A stretch of 64,000 nt of DNA from positions 868,001 to 932,000 of the forward strand of contig JARGSG010000011.1 in NCBI GenBank assembly GCA_030374805.1, given 5' to 3'. Source of the stretch: Gracilaria gracilis (Eukaryota; Rhodophyta; Florideophyceae; Gracilariales; Gracilariaceae). Both the position numbers and the translations under genes were made by a program. Position 1 is the first letter of the stretch, and each line of letters opens with the position of its first letter. The notes under the pieces are model-generated. The model was given only the letters and a program-made list of their open reading frames with translations, made no database searches and was not told the DNA's origin. Positions 19,502-29,550 of this stretch are shown here, in pieces.

Positions 19502-22203
19502 ATGGAATCTCGGCAAGAAATCGAGCAGATGAGAGTCGTTGAACTGCGCGAGTTTTTACGACGTCACGATATCTCCATTAAAAACGTCGCTCGAAATGAT
19601 GGAACGCCTGGCCCTCCACGTAAGTCCGAACTGCTCGCGGCCGCGCTCGACATTTGGCAAGCCCAGCATTCCACTCAATCCCCCGTTCAAGCCCCGAACC
19701 CGTTTCAGATCCGACGCACGTCTCCAGCTTCCTTGCAGCGCCCGCAGCGCCCGTCCGTCGTCGAGCAACCTGACATGCCGGCGCCCACTCGCTCGTCATC
19801 GCGCGCCGGAAAGCCTTCTTCGCGCGCTTCTGCAGCTGATGCGGGCCGCGAACCTGCGCCTGAACCTGCTGCGCCTGATACCTCCAATCGAGCGCGTCGT
19901 CGTTCTTCAAGCTATGTTGATCCCTCGCTTCTGGCTCAGCTTCAAGCGCCGTCCGCTTCGGAAAACCAGCACAACCGTGCTGTTGCAAGCGATGACGCGC
20001 GGCGCGGGCGCCAGGAACACGCACGAGCGCGACCTGCGTCTCGCTCTGTTTCCGGACGACGCTCCGCTTCTGCCGCCGTGCGAAAGAGCGTGCTTGAACC
20101 CCCCGAGGTTGATGACGTTGTGAAGGGCACCGCGCCTTCTGCTTCTGCGCCTTCCACGTCTCGTCACGTCGCTGGTATGGACGTAGAGCGTCGTTCTTCT
20201 GCACAGCCGCGAACGAGAGCGACTGATGCTCTGCCTGTCGCTAGTAGGCTTTCTACTGCTGCTCGCAGCCTATTGGATGTCGATGAGAATTATGTTTCGG
20301 ATGAAGATCCAGACTATGAAGCTGATGATGAACCTGGTGAGGACGAAAACGATTCCGATGCTAGCGACGATGAATACCGCAAGTCAGTTGAGGTTGTTGA
20401 TCTTACGTATGGTGCTTCTGCGAAACGTCACCAAGCACAGCACGATGTCGATGATGAAATTCAACCAGTACATGGGAAGGGTATGCCTCGCGCATATGAC
20501 GTTGGTCACGAGGATATTCCGTTTGATAGCGATGCGTATGAAAGTGGCAAAGCACAGCATTCGGATCGCGGCTCTCTTGTCGATACTGATGGGGAAGAAC
20601 AACTTGTTGACTTTACCCAGTGGAGTGCGAAGGACATACGCGATTGGTTGCGAGCTCATGACGTTAGGTTCGCCAGCCTGGCTTCAAAGGAAGAGCTTGT
20701 TGGCCTCGTACGTGCAAAAGTATTGCAGATGGAAACAGTGGATGAAGAAGAGGAAGTGTCGCCTGTCAAACAACATTCAGCTCAGGTATCTCGAAAGCAT
20801 GCGGAGCCGAAACCTAGGCGAAGACGTGGTATCACAGTACCAACGGAAGCGGAAGACGAAGACGAAGTTGTCTTTGTAAAGCAACAGGTGAGGAAGAAAT
20901 CGTATGAGAAGACTGCGAAAAGCACGGAGAGTAAGAGCTTTGCGAGCAAAGATCGTAGAAGCGATGGACCCCGCAGACTGGCTATGACATCATGTTATGT
21001 GATGACGTTCACGCTTGTGGTATTGTGGGCCTATGCTTTACAATCAATATACTTGACTTCGCGTATTCCGTTTTGCGACAAGGATTCACCTTCGAGTAAG
21101 TTAAAGAAGTCCCGACCCGGTAACAGTTTTGTTTACAAACAGCTACGGGAATCGGAAGGGAATGCATCTGCTATTTCTCTTTCTTGAGTGAAGCAATATA
21201 GAACTAACCATGAATTTGTTTCTCATCTACATCTCTTACAGATTACACAAGTAACGGCGAGTTATGCAGAAGATGTCCGCGCTATGGGGTTTGCGTGGAT
21301 GGGTTCCTGTTCTGTGACTCTGGATTCGTTCAAAGTGGGGTACGATGCGTTCGAGACCATTTGTTTGACAGGGTAGTTGAGCATTTGGCGAACTTTGCGG
21401 CCCAGAATCTTTCAGAACTTGCTGGTCGGGCTGAATGCGGAGAAGCTGTTTCAACAAAGCTTAGTGCTGAAGAGCTAAAAGACAATATGATAGCACATTT
21501 TTATGAAATGCGACGGAAAGATCCCTCGTTTTTCAGTGTAGGACTGGGAGACCTCGATGCTGCAGAGAATGCTGTGCATCAGGCAATTGACTCTTTAAGT
21601 GAGGAGCGGCATGGGGTGCTAATGAATAATGACAGGGTTCTCTGGTCAAATCGTCCGCGTATTTCTTTCAAATGCAGACTGAAAAGGAAAGCAATGGAGA
21701 ATCTACACAGAATATCCGTAGGTGCAGTTATATGCATCTTGTTCCTGGTGATCCGAGTGAAGCTTTATGTTCGGCGCCGTCGTCAAAGGCAATGTGAAGC
21801 AGCTCATCAGAGGTCACTGGATGTACTCCGAGATCAAGTTGTTGGGTACAGACAAAATGAGGAAGACGTGGCTTTTGTTTCCGATGTCCTGTTGCGAGAG
21901 GAAGTCCTTGGTCGTCCAACACCACAAGTGGTTAAGTTATGGAAGGACGTCGAAGAGAGGCTCAAGAGTGATCCAAGAGTTTTGCGTAAGCATCAAACTA
22001 TCAGGGGTATGCCTAGCTATACTTACGAATATGTCGGAAGCCGCAGGAGTTCAGGTTCTGTTTTTGATAGTCTCAGTCGCAGAAGTAGTAGCTTTGGAAG
22101 CCGAGCAAGTCTGGACAGCCTTGATTTCCGCACAGATGATGACTTCGATGCTACTCCACGGAGGGGGCTGGGGTCTTACGTCATGGGCTTCTTTGACAGG
22201 TGA
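19502..22203 (+). CDS. Inner nuclear membrane protein, MAN1/LEM2/Heh family
   Basis: There are two exons: 19502-21095 and 21242-22203. The 146-nt intron has a GTAAGT donor, an ACTAAC branch-like site and a TTACAG acceptor. The protein is 851 aa. Residues 1-50 form a HeH/SAP-like helix-extension-helix (VVELREFLRRHDISIK...RKSELLAAAL). A second such motif lies near residue 375 (SAKDIRDWLRAHDV). Between them is a Ser/Arg/Pro-rich and then acidic linker. A first membrane segment (VMTFTLVVLWAYALQSIYL) is followed by the MAN1-Src1 C-terminal domain with Cys-rich start CRRCPRYGVC and FCDSGF, a second membrane segment (ISVGAVICILFLVI), and a winged-helix-like tail with a Ser-rich end. The family tethers chromatin to the nuclear envelope and works with ESCRT-III. 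Confidence 0.88.
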
Positions 22204-22844
22204 ACTCTTTCTAGTTTTCGTTTGCATTCTCCATTTGCATATTTGCGTACACTTGCAAAGCTATCTATGAAATTAGTCGATTCTCTGAGCGATGTTGATA
22301 TTGTCTGCACCAAAGCGCGGCTAGGCAGAGGAAAGCTTTGATTAGGAAACTGGGCAACAATTCGAGCATTCCATCAAGCTAACTGATGTGTTTCTTCACG
22401 GTTGAAGTAAACAGTTTTGAACAACTCCTTTTAACTTCCCGCATACTTAAAGTTGTTCGCAGAAGCTCAATCGTGTCATTAACACTCCCGCATACACTCC
22501 GGATTTCAACGGCTGGTGAAACCGTTCTTGTGATCAATGTTAATGAACTGTGGGACCTCGTGCAATTTTGCCAGGTCATCTGAGAGAACGGCTTTCTGCT
22601 GTGCGGGTCAAGTCATAAACGAAATCTACACAAAACATGCGCGGGTTACACAAAAGCTCTTTCGTAGACGACTTTATATATGTATGTTCGGCTGTCATCG
22701 GATACAAGGACCCCCAAAACGAAAATGAAAGTTTCCTTCATTCGCTGGATTTCAGTACGTGTAGTTAGACTATTAGAAGAGTGGCTGCATATCTCCCATG
22801 CAGCCCAACGATATCCCTCTCTGCTACATACCGAAAGCACCTGG
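22204..22844. other. Intergenic region, convergent 3' ends
   Basis: This lies between the stops of the MAN1-like and AGC kinase genes. No gene or notable repeat is seen. Confidence 0.45.
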
Positions 22845-24757
22845 CTAATACTGGCGTTGAAGACTATCACTTTTCGTCAGGTTGAAGTGGCGGAATGGGT
22901 TGTTGGCATCATCGTCCATATGCCCTGACGACGTTGATGGTGCGGCGCTTGAAGTGTCATCGTCTTCAGGCATCCGCCGATACTGAGATAGGTCATTCGG
23001 ATCCCGGATCTTGGGAATAATTGGAGGCGTTTCATTCTATACGTTTCGCAGTTCGCACAATTTGAAGGAACAGAAGTCAATGTCAGCAATGTTGTGGTGA
23101 CGAATAGAAACAAAAAGGAAGGAGAATCGAAGAAAAAATGAGAGCAACGTACCCGTATTAGCGCAAAGTTGAAGTCCCTAAACCACCGGCTTTTCTTGAT
23201 TTCCGTGGCACCTTCTTGCGACCCCAAACGCTTATCCGCATCTCGGTGCAAAAGCTTCTTGACAAGATGCTTGCAGTCGTTACTGATGTTGATATCGTCG
23301 GGGAACTTCACGTTCTCATTCACAATATTCTTAAATGTTTCATCAGTGTAACTCCCTTTGAACGGGGTAGTTCCAGTGAGCATTTCGTATATGAGAATCC
23401 CGAGAGTCCACCAATCGACCGCAGAGCTCTGGCTAACACCATTGACCACTTCGGGTGCAATGTACTCTTCTGTTCCGACAAATGAGTTGGTTTGATAAGG
23501 AAGGACCGGTTCTGAGCTGACTATTTCGAAGCTGTTCAGCGATGAATTTGTCCTTTCTGTACGTGAGAAGACGCGAGAGCAATAAAGAAAGTTGGCAAAA
23601 GGGACAAAACAGATACAGGGAATAAGTTAGTAAGGTGCATCACGGGGAAGGGAAAGTTCATCGGCGGCAAAGCAGCATGCGCAAGGTGTTGGACCCCGAC
23701 AGGAACGAGGACAGGCAACCAAAAAATTATGCATTGCTGTGAACGCATACCGCGCGAAGGAAGTGATAACGCGTTATCGGAGGTCTGTCGACGAGAAGCA
23801 TGGTACGCAGCACGGAAACAAACTCGTTAAAAGTGACATAACAAGGAACGTACTCAGTAAAGACTTGCGGAGTTTGTCCTGGAATGACAACTGCATCTTG
23901 ACGACGCGTGGTGGAACAGCATGTGCCTGTTTTGAGAGGTCAAAGTCGGTTAGTGCTATATGGCCGTTCTCTCGCATAAGGATGTTTTCAGGTTTGAGGT
24001 CCCTGTAGATGAAACCCATGTGATGCAGGTACTCGAGGGCGAGAATGACCTCCGCCGCGTAGAAACGGACGGCGTCCTCCTTGAGGCGGCGCTTGGGTTG
24101 GCGTTGTAGGACGCGGAAGAACTCGCCGCCGGCACAATAGTCCATGACGAAACAAAGGCGGTCGGGCGTCTGGAAGGAGGCGTACATGGTGACGATGAAG
24201 GGATGGTTGGCGGTTGCGAGAATCTCGCGTTCGGTCATGACTCGTTTTACCTTGTTCTTCTGAATCATTTCGTCGCGCGACAAAACCTTCATGGCATACA
24301 GCTTGTCGGTATTTTTGAGCCGAACGAGAAAAACTTGACCAATACCACCGCGGCCGAGCAGCTTGAGGCGGGTGAAATGCCTGGGACCGATTTGGTCGTC
24401 CTTGACAGGGAAAGCGGGGGAGCACGGCACTGAGACTGTATGCAGGATGGTGTTATCGCGGTACGGAGGGAACACGGATCGGCCTCTGGTGAGACGACCG
24501 TTGTCGGAGGAGGAAGCGCCGCCTGGCGAGGAATTCATCAAGTAAGGAGAGGGCGCTGAGCCATGTGAGGGGGTGGAGGTGGCGGAATTGGGAGGCTGCG
24601 GCTCGGCCTGGTGGCCGCCAGTACGGCTCTGGTTCATACGCTCACGGAAGGCGGGGTCGGGCTTGGAATCGGACTGGCGCAGAGAAGAAGCGGAGGTGGA
24701 GGGGGCAGGTGCCGACCGTGGTTTCTGTCGCTGTGATTGCGCACGGGAATCGCTCAT
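22845..24757 (-). CDS. AGC-VIII-type protein kinase (phototropin / flippase-kinase group)
   Basis: There are three exons on the minus strand: 24757-23854, 23556-23153 and 23036-22845. The introns are 23557-23853 and 23037-23152, both with GTACGT donors and AG acceptors. The joined protein is 499 aa. After a Ser/Pro-rich N-terminus come the Gly loop [12 protein letters not shown], the lysine in YAMKVL, and [13 protein letters not shown] replaces DFG, and an insertion of about 35 aa precedes the activation loop [14 protein letters not shown]. The C-terminal AGC tail ends in [11 protein letters not shown] plus the insertion defines the AGC-VIII group: plant phototropins and PINOID, and fungal Fpk1/NRC-2, which phosphorylate lipid flippases. 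No LOV domain is present, so it is not a phototropin. Confidence 0.92.
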
Positions 24758-24962
24758 ATTACAGAGGGGGCGGGTGTAGATATGGAGGCGGGTGTAAGGG
24801 GGGGGAGGAAGGGGTGGTGGAGGGGAGGATGCAGGGGTGGGCAGAGTGGTGGGCGGAGATGTGGCACAAGGAGCGATAGGCGAGCAGCGAGGAAGAGGAA
24901 GAAGGACAGGTATTTCTCGGTTAGAAGCGGCAAGAACGTGTCGAGATGAGCGCTACGCGAAG

Positions 24963-24973
24963 TACCAACGGTA
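24963..24973 (+). promoter_or_regulatory. MSA-like site TACCAACGGTA
   Basis: An exact copy of the recurring 11-mer, about 206 bp upstream of the AGC kinase start. The core CCAACGG matches the plant M-phase-specific activator bound by three-repeat MYB factors. Its function here is inferred. Confidence 0.45.
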
Positions 24974-24988
24974 GTTCAGCTGCGGGGA

Positions 24989-25005
24989 GGGGGGGGGGGG
25001 GGGGG
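24989..25005. repeat. Homopolymer G17
   Basis: An uninterrupted G run. It reads as C17 on the strand of the AGC kinase gene. Confidence 0.9.
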
Positions 25006-25553
25006 TGTAGGGGTGGGGTGCAGCTGGGCGGCGGAGGCACGGTGTGAGGCGGAAGCGGCAAGCGGCTGCGCGCCAGTTGCGCGCGCGTCGCGCGGCTGTG
25101 CCGTGGAGCGCGTGGCCGTGCGCGTGCACTGCGCGCCAATCGCGCGACCACGTGCTCGCGGCACAAAAGCCGCCACACGTCAGCCACGTGTGCGGGCCAC
25201 GCGCTGCGAGCGCGCGTGGCGGTGACGCGCGGACGGCTGGCCGCGATGTGCTTGGCTGTGCTTGGCTGTGCTTGTCCGCCGTCGCGTGCCGCCCGCTTCG
25301 TCTGCTGCTGCATCTTTGCGGCGTGTGTGATCACGCGTACAACGGTGCAACGTGGACAACGCTCTCCGTGGCGACGTGGCCGCGCCAATGCGCGCCCTTC
25401 GGCTCGCGCGGTTGCGCTTCACGGCGGGATCATGCATCTTCACGAGAACGGCGAGGCGCGTGAGGATGGTGGGTGGCGTGGCAATGACGTGCTGCGACGT
25501 GCGACTACGACTGTTGGAGCGCACCGACGCCCCTTGGCGCCGTCTCTGCCCGC

Positions 25554-27473
25554 ATGGCCCCGGCCACGGAGCCTCCGCCGCGCTCCCTCCCCGCCGCCAA
25601 CTCCCAGCCCTCGCCACCTAACGCCGCTGCGCAACCGCGAGCGCCGCTAGCGCCGAGCGCCTCCACCTCGCCGGACACCGACGTCGATATGGTCGCCGAT
25701 GCCGCCCCTGCTAAACGCGCTGCGAACGCCGCGGAGAAGCCGCCGTTACAGAAACGTCCACGAAGACTCACTTGGTATGATTCCGTGCGCGATGCGTGGA
25801 AGCTCTTGGTTTCGCGGTTTCCTCAGCGCCAACAGTTTAAACTCTCTGAGATTGTCGACACCGTCAATTCCCAATGGTCCTCTTTCAGGGGCAAGGAGAA
25901 GAAAAGTTCCCGCTGGAAGAAGGAAATTGCCATCTGCGTTCGTAGCGATACCATTCTCACTCGCTCCGCCGATAACACCGATGAATACTACATCGTACGA
26001 GACCTGCATTACCTCCCAAAGCCGAATGCTAAGAAGAACCAGCCCACAAAGAAAAAAGACTTCTCAGACGATGATGTGAAAGTCCCGGAGGAGCAGCTGT
26101 CCAGGGCTACCATTCCATCCGAATGGACAACCGAGGCCTTCAAGCCTGTTCGTCTTAGCAGCTTTGATAAGTCCCCAGCCATTCAGTTTATCGGCCTCCC
26201 AAGCGCGAACACCGTGAAAGGCTACAAAGGCTTTCGAATGGTTCGATCTACTTCGGGCGTTTGTGAGGGCGACTGGTTCTTCGAAGCAAAAGTTCTGCCC
26301 TACCAAGGCGACGGAGCCGTGCGACTTGGCTGGTCTCAGCGCAGATCAGATCCTGAAACTCCAGTGGGCTTTGATGTGTACGGTTATGGCTACCGTGATC
26401 GAACTGGTGGCTTTGTCCACGCTGCACGGGTTAGACCGTATTCCGAAAAGTTTGGCATGAACGACGTGATTGGATGTAGAATACAGCTTCCCAACCTGAC
26501 CGATGAACAGAAGCAACGCATCAAGGAAAGTGATGGGAAATGGTTGCATCATCGTTTCATCAACCTTTTGCAGGGTCAACAACCCCAGGATTGCGATATT
26601 GATATTCATGGACAAGCATTTGTACAGTTCTATAAGAATGGCCATGCATTGGGTATCCCCGCGTTCTTTACCGAAAAGGAGCCGAGCGATTCGCGACCAT
26701 CTCGAAAGCCAGGCGCGGAGAAACGTCCTAATGAACATCTTGGTAAGAAATCAACTGCTCCTACGAAACGGCGGCTGTGTGCCGGTTACTTTTATCCCTC
26801 AATCTCCTTGTACGGTAATGCTATTGTAGAAGCTAATTTCGGACCTAACTTCTGGTTTTCACTACCAGAGGGATCCAGAGCCATGTCGGACGCTGCCAGG
26901 GATGCTCCACCGCCAGAACCGGCCAAGAGCAGTACCGATCCAAATCCAGGGCAAGAAAAAGGTGCTACTATTGGCAAATACAGCCAGCATGACACAAACG
27001 GGAAGCAATCAGAAGATACTGGAAGTGCGAACGTAGAGTCAGAGAAAACGCTCCGTCCACCTGCGGTCTTCAATGATGCTGAACAAGATGCAAATCGTGG
27101 TAGCGATAAACAGAATAGTGCCGATGACAAAGACGGTTATAGAGAAGAGGGTAGTTGCCAGAAGGATAACGACAGTCGTCACGATCAAGGTCATCCTAAC
27201 GCTCATGGTAATTGCGTGACGGATGTCGGGCACAACGAAGAGATCAATGGTGCTATCGGAGATTCAAACAATGTCCCAATTGTCGCGACCGTTGATGGGA
27301 ATGGTACTAGTTCAGCTGTTATTCCTGATGGAACCGAACAACTTCTCCCTACAGATCCGCAAGAGGCCCCGTTGCAGAGTGATATCGGCGTCAGTTCGAA
27401 TTCCCAAACAACTGGAGAGTCAAAAGCTGCCAGTAACATGAAAGCTGCAATCGATCATATTGTCAATCCGTGA
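25554..27473 (+). CDS. ASH2/Bre2-like COMPASS subunit (winged helix plus SPRY)
   Basis: The protein is 639 aa, single exon. The N-terminus is Pro/Ala-rich. Residues about 70-150 (LTWYDSVRDAWKLLVSRFP...WKKEIAICV) fit the ASH2 winged-helix/DNA-binding domain. Residues about 205-435 fit its SPRY domain: KGYKGFRMVRSTSGVCEGDWFFEAKV, VRLGWSQRRSDPETPVG, QAFVQFYKNG and GYFYPSISLYGNA. A long insertion sits between SPRY strands. The last 200 residues are acidic, Asn/Asp-rich and disordered, longer than in usual ASH2L. ASH2 stimulates H3K4 methylation by SET1/COMPASS with RBBP5 and DPY30. The DPY30-binding helix at the C-terminus is not obvious. Confidence 0.82.
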   Translation: MAPATEPPPRSLPAANSQPSPPNAAAQPRAPLAPSASTSPDTDVDMVADAAPAKRAANAAEKPPLQKRPRRLTWYDSVRDAWKLLVSRFPQRQQFKLSEIVDTVNSQWSSFRGKEKKSSRWKKEIAICVRSDTILTRSADNTDEYYIVRDLHYLPKPNAKKNQPTKKKDFSDDDVKVPEEQLSRATIPSEWTTEAFKPVRLSSFDKSPAIQFIGLPSANTVKGYKGFRMVRSTSGVCEGDWFFEAKVLPYQGDGAVRLGWSQRRSDPETPVGFDVYGYGYRDRTGGFVHAARVRPYSEKFGMNDVIGCRIQLPNLTDEQKQRIKESDGKWLHHRFINLLQGQQPQDCDIDIHGQAFVQFYKNGHALGIPAFFTEKEPSDSRPSRKPGAEKRPNEHLGKKSTAPTKRRLCAGYFYPSISLYGNAIVEANFGPNFWFSLPEGSRAMSDAARDAPPPEPAKSSTDPNPGQEKGATIGKYSQHDTNGKQSEDTGSANVESEKTLRPPAVFNDAEQDANRGSDKQNSADDKDGYREEGSCQKDNDSRHDQGHPNAHGNCVTDVGHNEEINGAIGDSNNVPIVATVDGNGTSSAVIPDGTEQLLPTDPQEAPLQSDIGVSSNSQTTGESKAASNMKAAIDHIVNP

Positions 27474-27992
27474 TAACTGCCTTCTTTTGTGATACGTGAA
27501 GTACCATTTGCAGTATTGACTGAAGGCTCGGTACGTTCTTTCGTCAGCAAAACGATGTTGATGCTCTTTGCTGGAGAAGACAAGAGAGCGACGCGACGTG
27601 AACCCTACGTTTAAGGTAGCAATGCCACGACCATCCATAACTTGCAACGTACCCCACGAGTGGCACTTTCACGGAATGATGCATTTGTACGGGTCATGAA
27701 AAGACTCAACCCTGGACGACTCAAGCCTTGATTCTTCCAGCTCAATGTAGAAACGGTATCTGCTCGGATACTTTGCAAGGCAAGCGGAAACATGCGAAGA
27801 CATATAGCCCAGCAAGAAGGTAGCAGTCTGTTCGTGATTGAATGAAGAACATTTACAAGTAAGGGCTACAATACTATGCGACTCTGCTGAAGTTAAGCTC
27901 TGTTGTTTGCAGTGAGCACTGTGGCTTGACGACTAGTAGGGTGATCTGCGTGGAACTACAAAAACTTGAGAAGGCAGGCTACTGTTTTGTGA
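27474..27992. other. Intergenic region, convergent 3' ends
   Basis: This lies between the ASH2-like and CDC50 stops. No gene or repeat is recognised. Confidence 0.45.
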
Positions 27993-29207
27993 TCAATCCA
28001 GGTCCAGCTTCTCCAGATGTTCGCGCATCCATATTGCTGGATCAGGAGGTCGAGATGCTTGGGGAGCAAACACATGTGATGCCAATAAGAATGATGCAAT
28101 GCAAAGTGCGGCTAACCCTACAATAAGATACGACGAGCCAAGGAATAGATTTTCACCTCCAAACCATTTGACTGTGGATATCTTAAACGCTTTTGTGCCT
28201 CCGAAGCTTTTGACAGGGAAGGAGCTATTGATTTTCATGTAGTAATTTCTGCCGCCCGGAATGTCCTCGTCAATAATACGATACAACTTATCAAAGTTTC
28301 GAAAAGCGGACAGTCTCATCCAGACGATGAAGTCTTCGTCCTCGAGCAACTCGTTGGCTGTGGTGTTATCAGGCGAAGAAGCACGCTCGACTCTCTTGTT
28401 AAATAGCTCACTCTCCTCGTTCGGGCGGAATTTGTATTTCACATCCGTGTTCCACGCGATTCCCTTCTTTTTAAGCTTGAACTTTTGCGCGCAGTCCCGG
28501 TCTTTGCAGAATTCAAATGTGTCGTTGAATGCAGAAAAGGCGGTGAGACCGCATGGGTAGCGAAATTCGGTCACATTGAAGCCATTCGTACCGTTGCTTG
28601 TGTTAGGTTTGTACAGCCATGGTTCGCATGTAGAGACATCCATGGAAGCGGATGGAACCATGCCCATGTTCATGACGTCAGAACGTGACTTGGCGTACTG
28701 GCGCGCATTCTGGTAGAAGTCGGTGAGAGAGTAGAAGAGGTAGGAAGGCTTTCGAATATCCTTATCTACGCGAAACTGAATTGTGCAATTCTGGGATGTC
28801 GGGTCAAGTTCCGGATCACAGTCTCTAAGCGTGGAGTAGACTTTCCTGCCAGTAGAGCGAATGCTTGAGGTGCCGGCGACGAGGGCGGTGCCGATAGGAA
28901 TGAAGACTAAGGCTATGGCGAAGTAGATGGAGATGACGCAGCGGGGGGAGAAAGTGCAAGTGTAAGACGTGAGGTCCTGCTGCTTAAGGGTGGCAATGGC
29001 GCCGGAGAAAGTCTTGTCCTTGGGACGCATGGAGGGCGGGATGTTCTCGTCCATAATTGCAGCTGGCGAACTGGTGCCCCAGTCGTCGTCATCGGCCGAG
29101 CGTTGGCGGGCAGAGCGGCGAAGACGCGGCAGGCGCATGCCGAAGGCGAATGCGGACTGCGGCGAGGAAACCAAGGGTCGGGGGCGTGCGGTCGTGGGGC
29201 GCGCCAT
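27993..29207 (-). CDS. CDC50: CDC50/LEM3 family P4-ATPase (flippase) subunit
   Basis: The protein is 404 aa with the standard topology: a cytosolic N-terminus, membrane segment VISIYFAIALVFIPIGTALV, a large lumenal domain and a second membrane segment (SSYLIVGLAALCIASFLLA). Family signatures are FSGAIATLKQQDLTSYTCTF before the first segment, PSYLFYSLTDFYQN, CGLTAFSAFNDTF, IAWNTDVKYKF and DFIVWMRLSAFRNFDKLYR. The lumenal domain has conserved Cys pairs and N-glycosylation sequons. CDC50 proteins are needed for ER exit and activity of phospholipid flippases. The upstream open frame is Arg/Ala-rich, so I start at MARPTTARPRP. The AGC-VIII kinase lies about 3.2 kb away. Confidence 0.93.
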   Translation of the reverse strand: MARPTTARPRPLVSSPQSAFAFGMRLPRLRRSARQRSADDDDWGTSSPAAIMDENIPPSMRPKDKTFSGAIATLKQQDLTSYTCTFSPRCVISIYFAIALVFIPIGTALVAGTSSIRSTGRKVYSTLRDCDPELDPTSQNCTIQFRVDKDIRKPSYLFYSLTDFYQNARQYAKSRSDVMNMGMVPSASMDVSTCEPWLYKPNTSNGTNGFNVTEFRYPCGLTAFSAFNDTFEFCKDRDCAQKFKLKKKGIAWNTDVKYKFRPNEESELFNKRVERASSPDNTTANELLEDEDFIVWMRLSAFRNFDKLYRIIDEDIPGGRNYYMKINSSFPVKSFGGTKAFKISTVKWFGGENLFLGSSYLIVGLAALCIASFLLASHVFAPQASRPPDPAIWMREHLEKLDLD

Positions 29208-29550
29208 ATGCGAACGGACGGCGTCTGCGTGAAGGTCTGATGCAACTATGACGCGTGCCACAGCGCGTGGGGAGTTGTGCCGCCGCTTGCGCCGCGCTGC
29301 CGCTGTCATGTATCTACGCTGGAGCGCGGCCAAGCGCGGCCAAGCGCGGCCCATTCTGCAGTCGACGCGCAGGGGGCTGCCTCGGCTGGCCCCTGCGCAG
29401 CTGTCGCGCCTAGTTGTCGCGACACGTCGCACATGACAATATGGCTCCGCATCATCGCTCGTCCACGTCACCTGCCCATCACATCACATGATGTGATCAT
29501 GATCTTCCGCAGGTGTGTGATTCTCCTCAACGACAGAATGATGAGCCCCT
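29208..29550. other. Intergenic region upstream of CDC50
   Basis: 343 bp holding a repeated GCGGCCAAGCGCGGCCAAGC block at about 29325-29350 and the palindromic CACATGATGTG near 29484. No gene is seen. Confidence 0.45.

Larger units (their letters stand above)
24758..25553. promoter_or_regulatory. Divergent promoter region
   Basis: This lies between the kinase and the ASH2-like gene. It is G-rich on the plus strand next to the kinase (24775-24870), with G17 at 24989-25005, a TACCAACGGTA site at 24963-24973, and GC-rich DNA on the ASH2 side. No real gene is supported. Confidence 0.45.
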
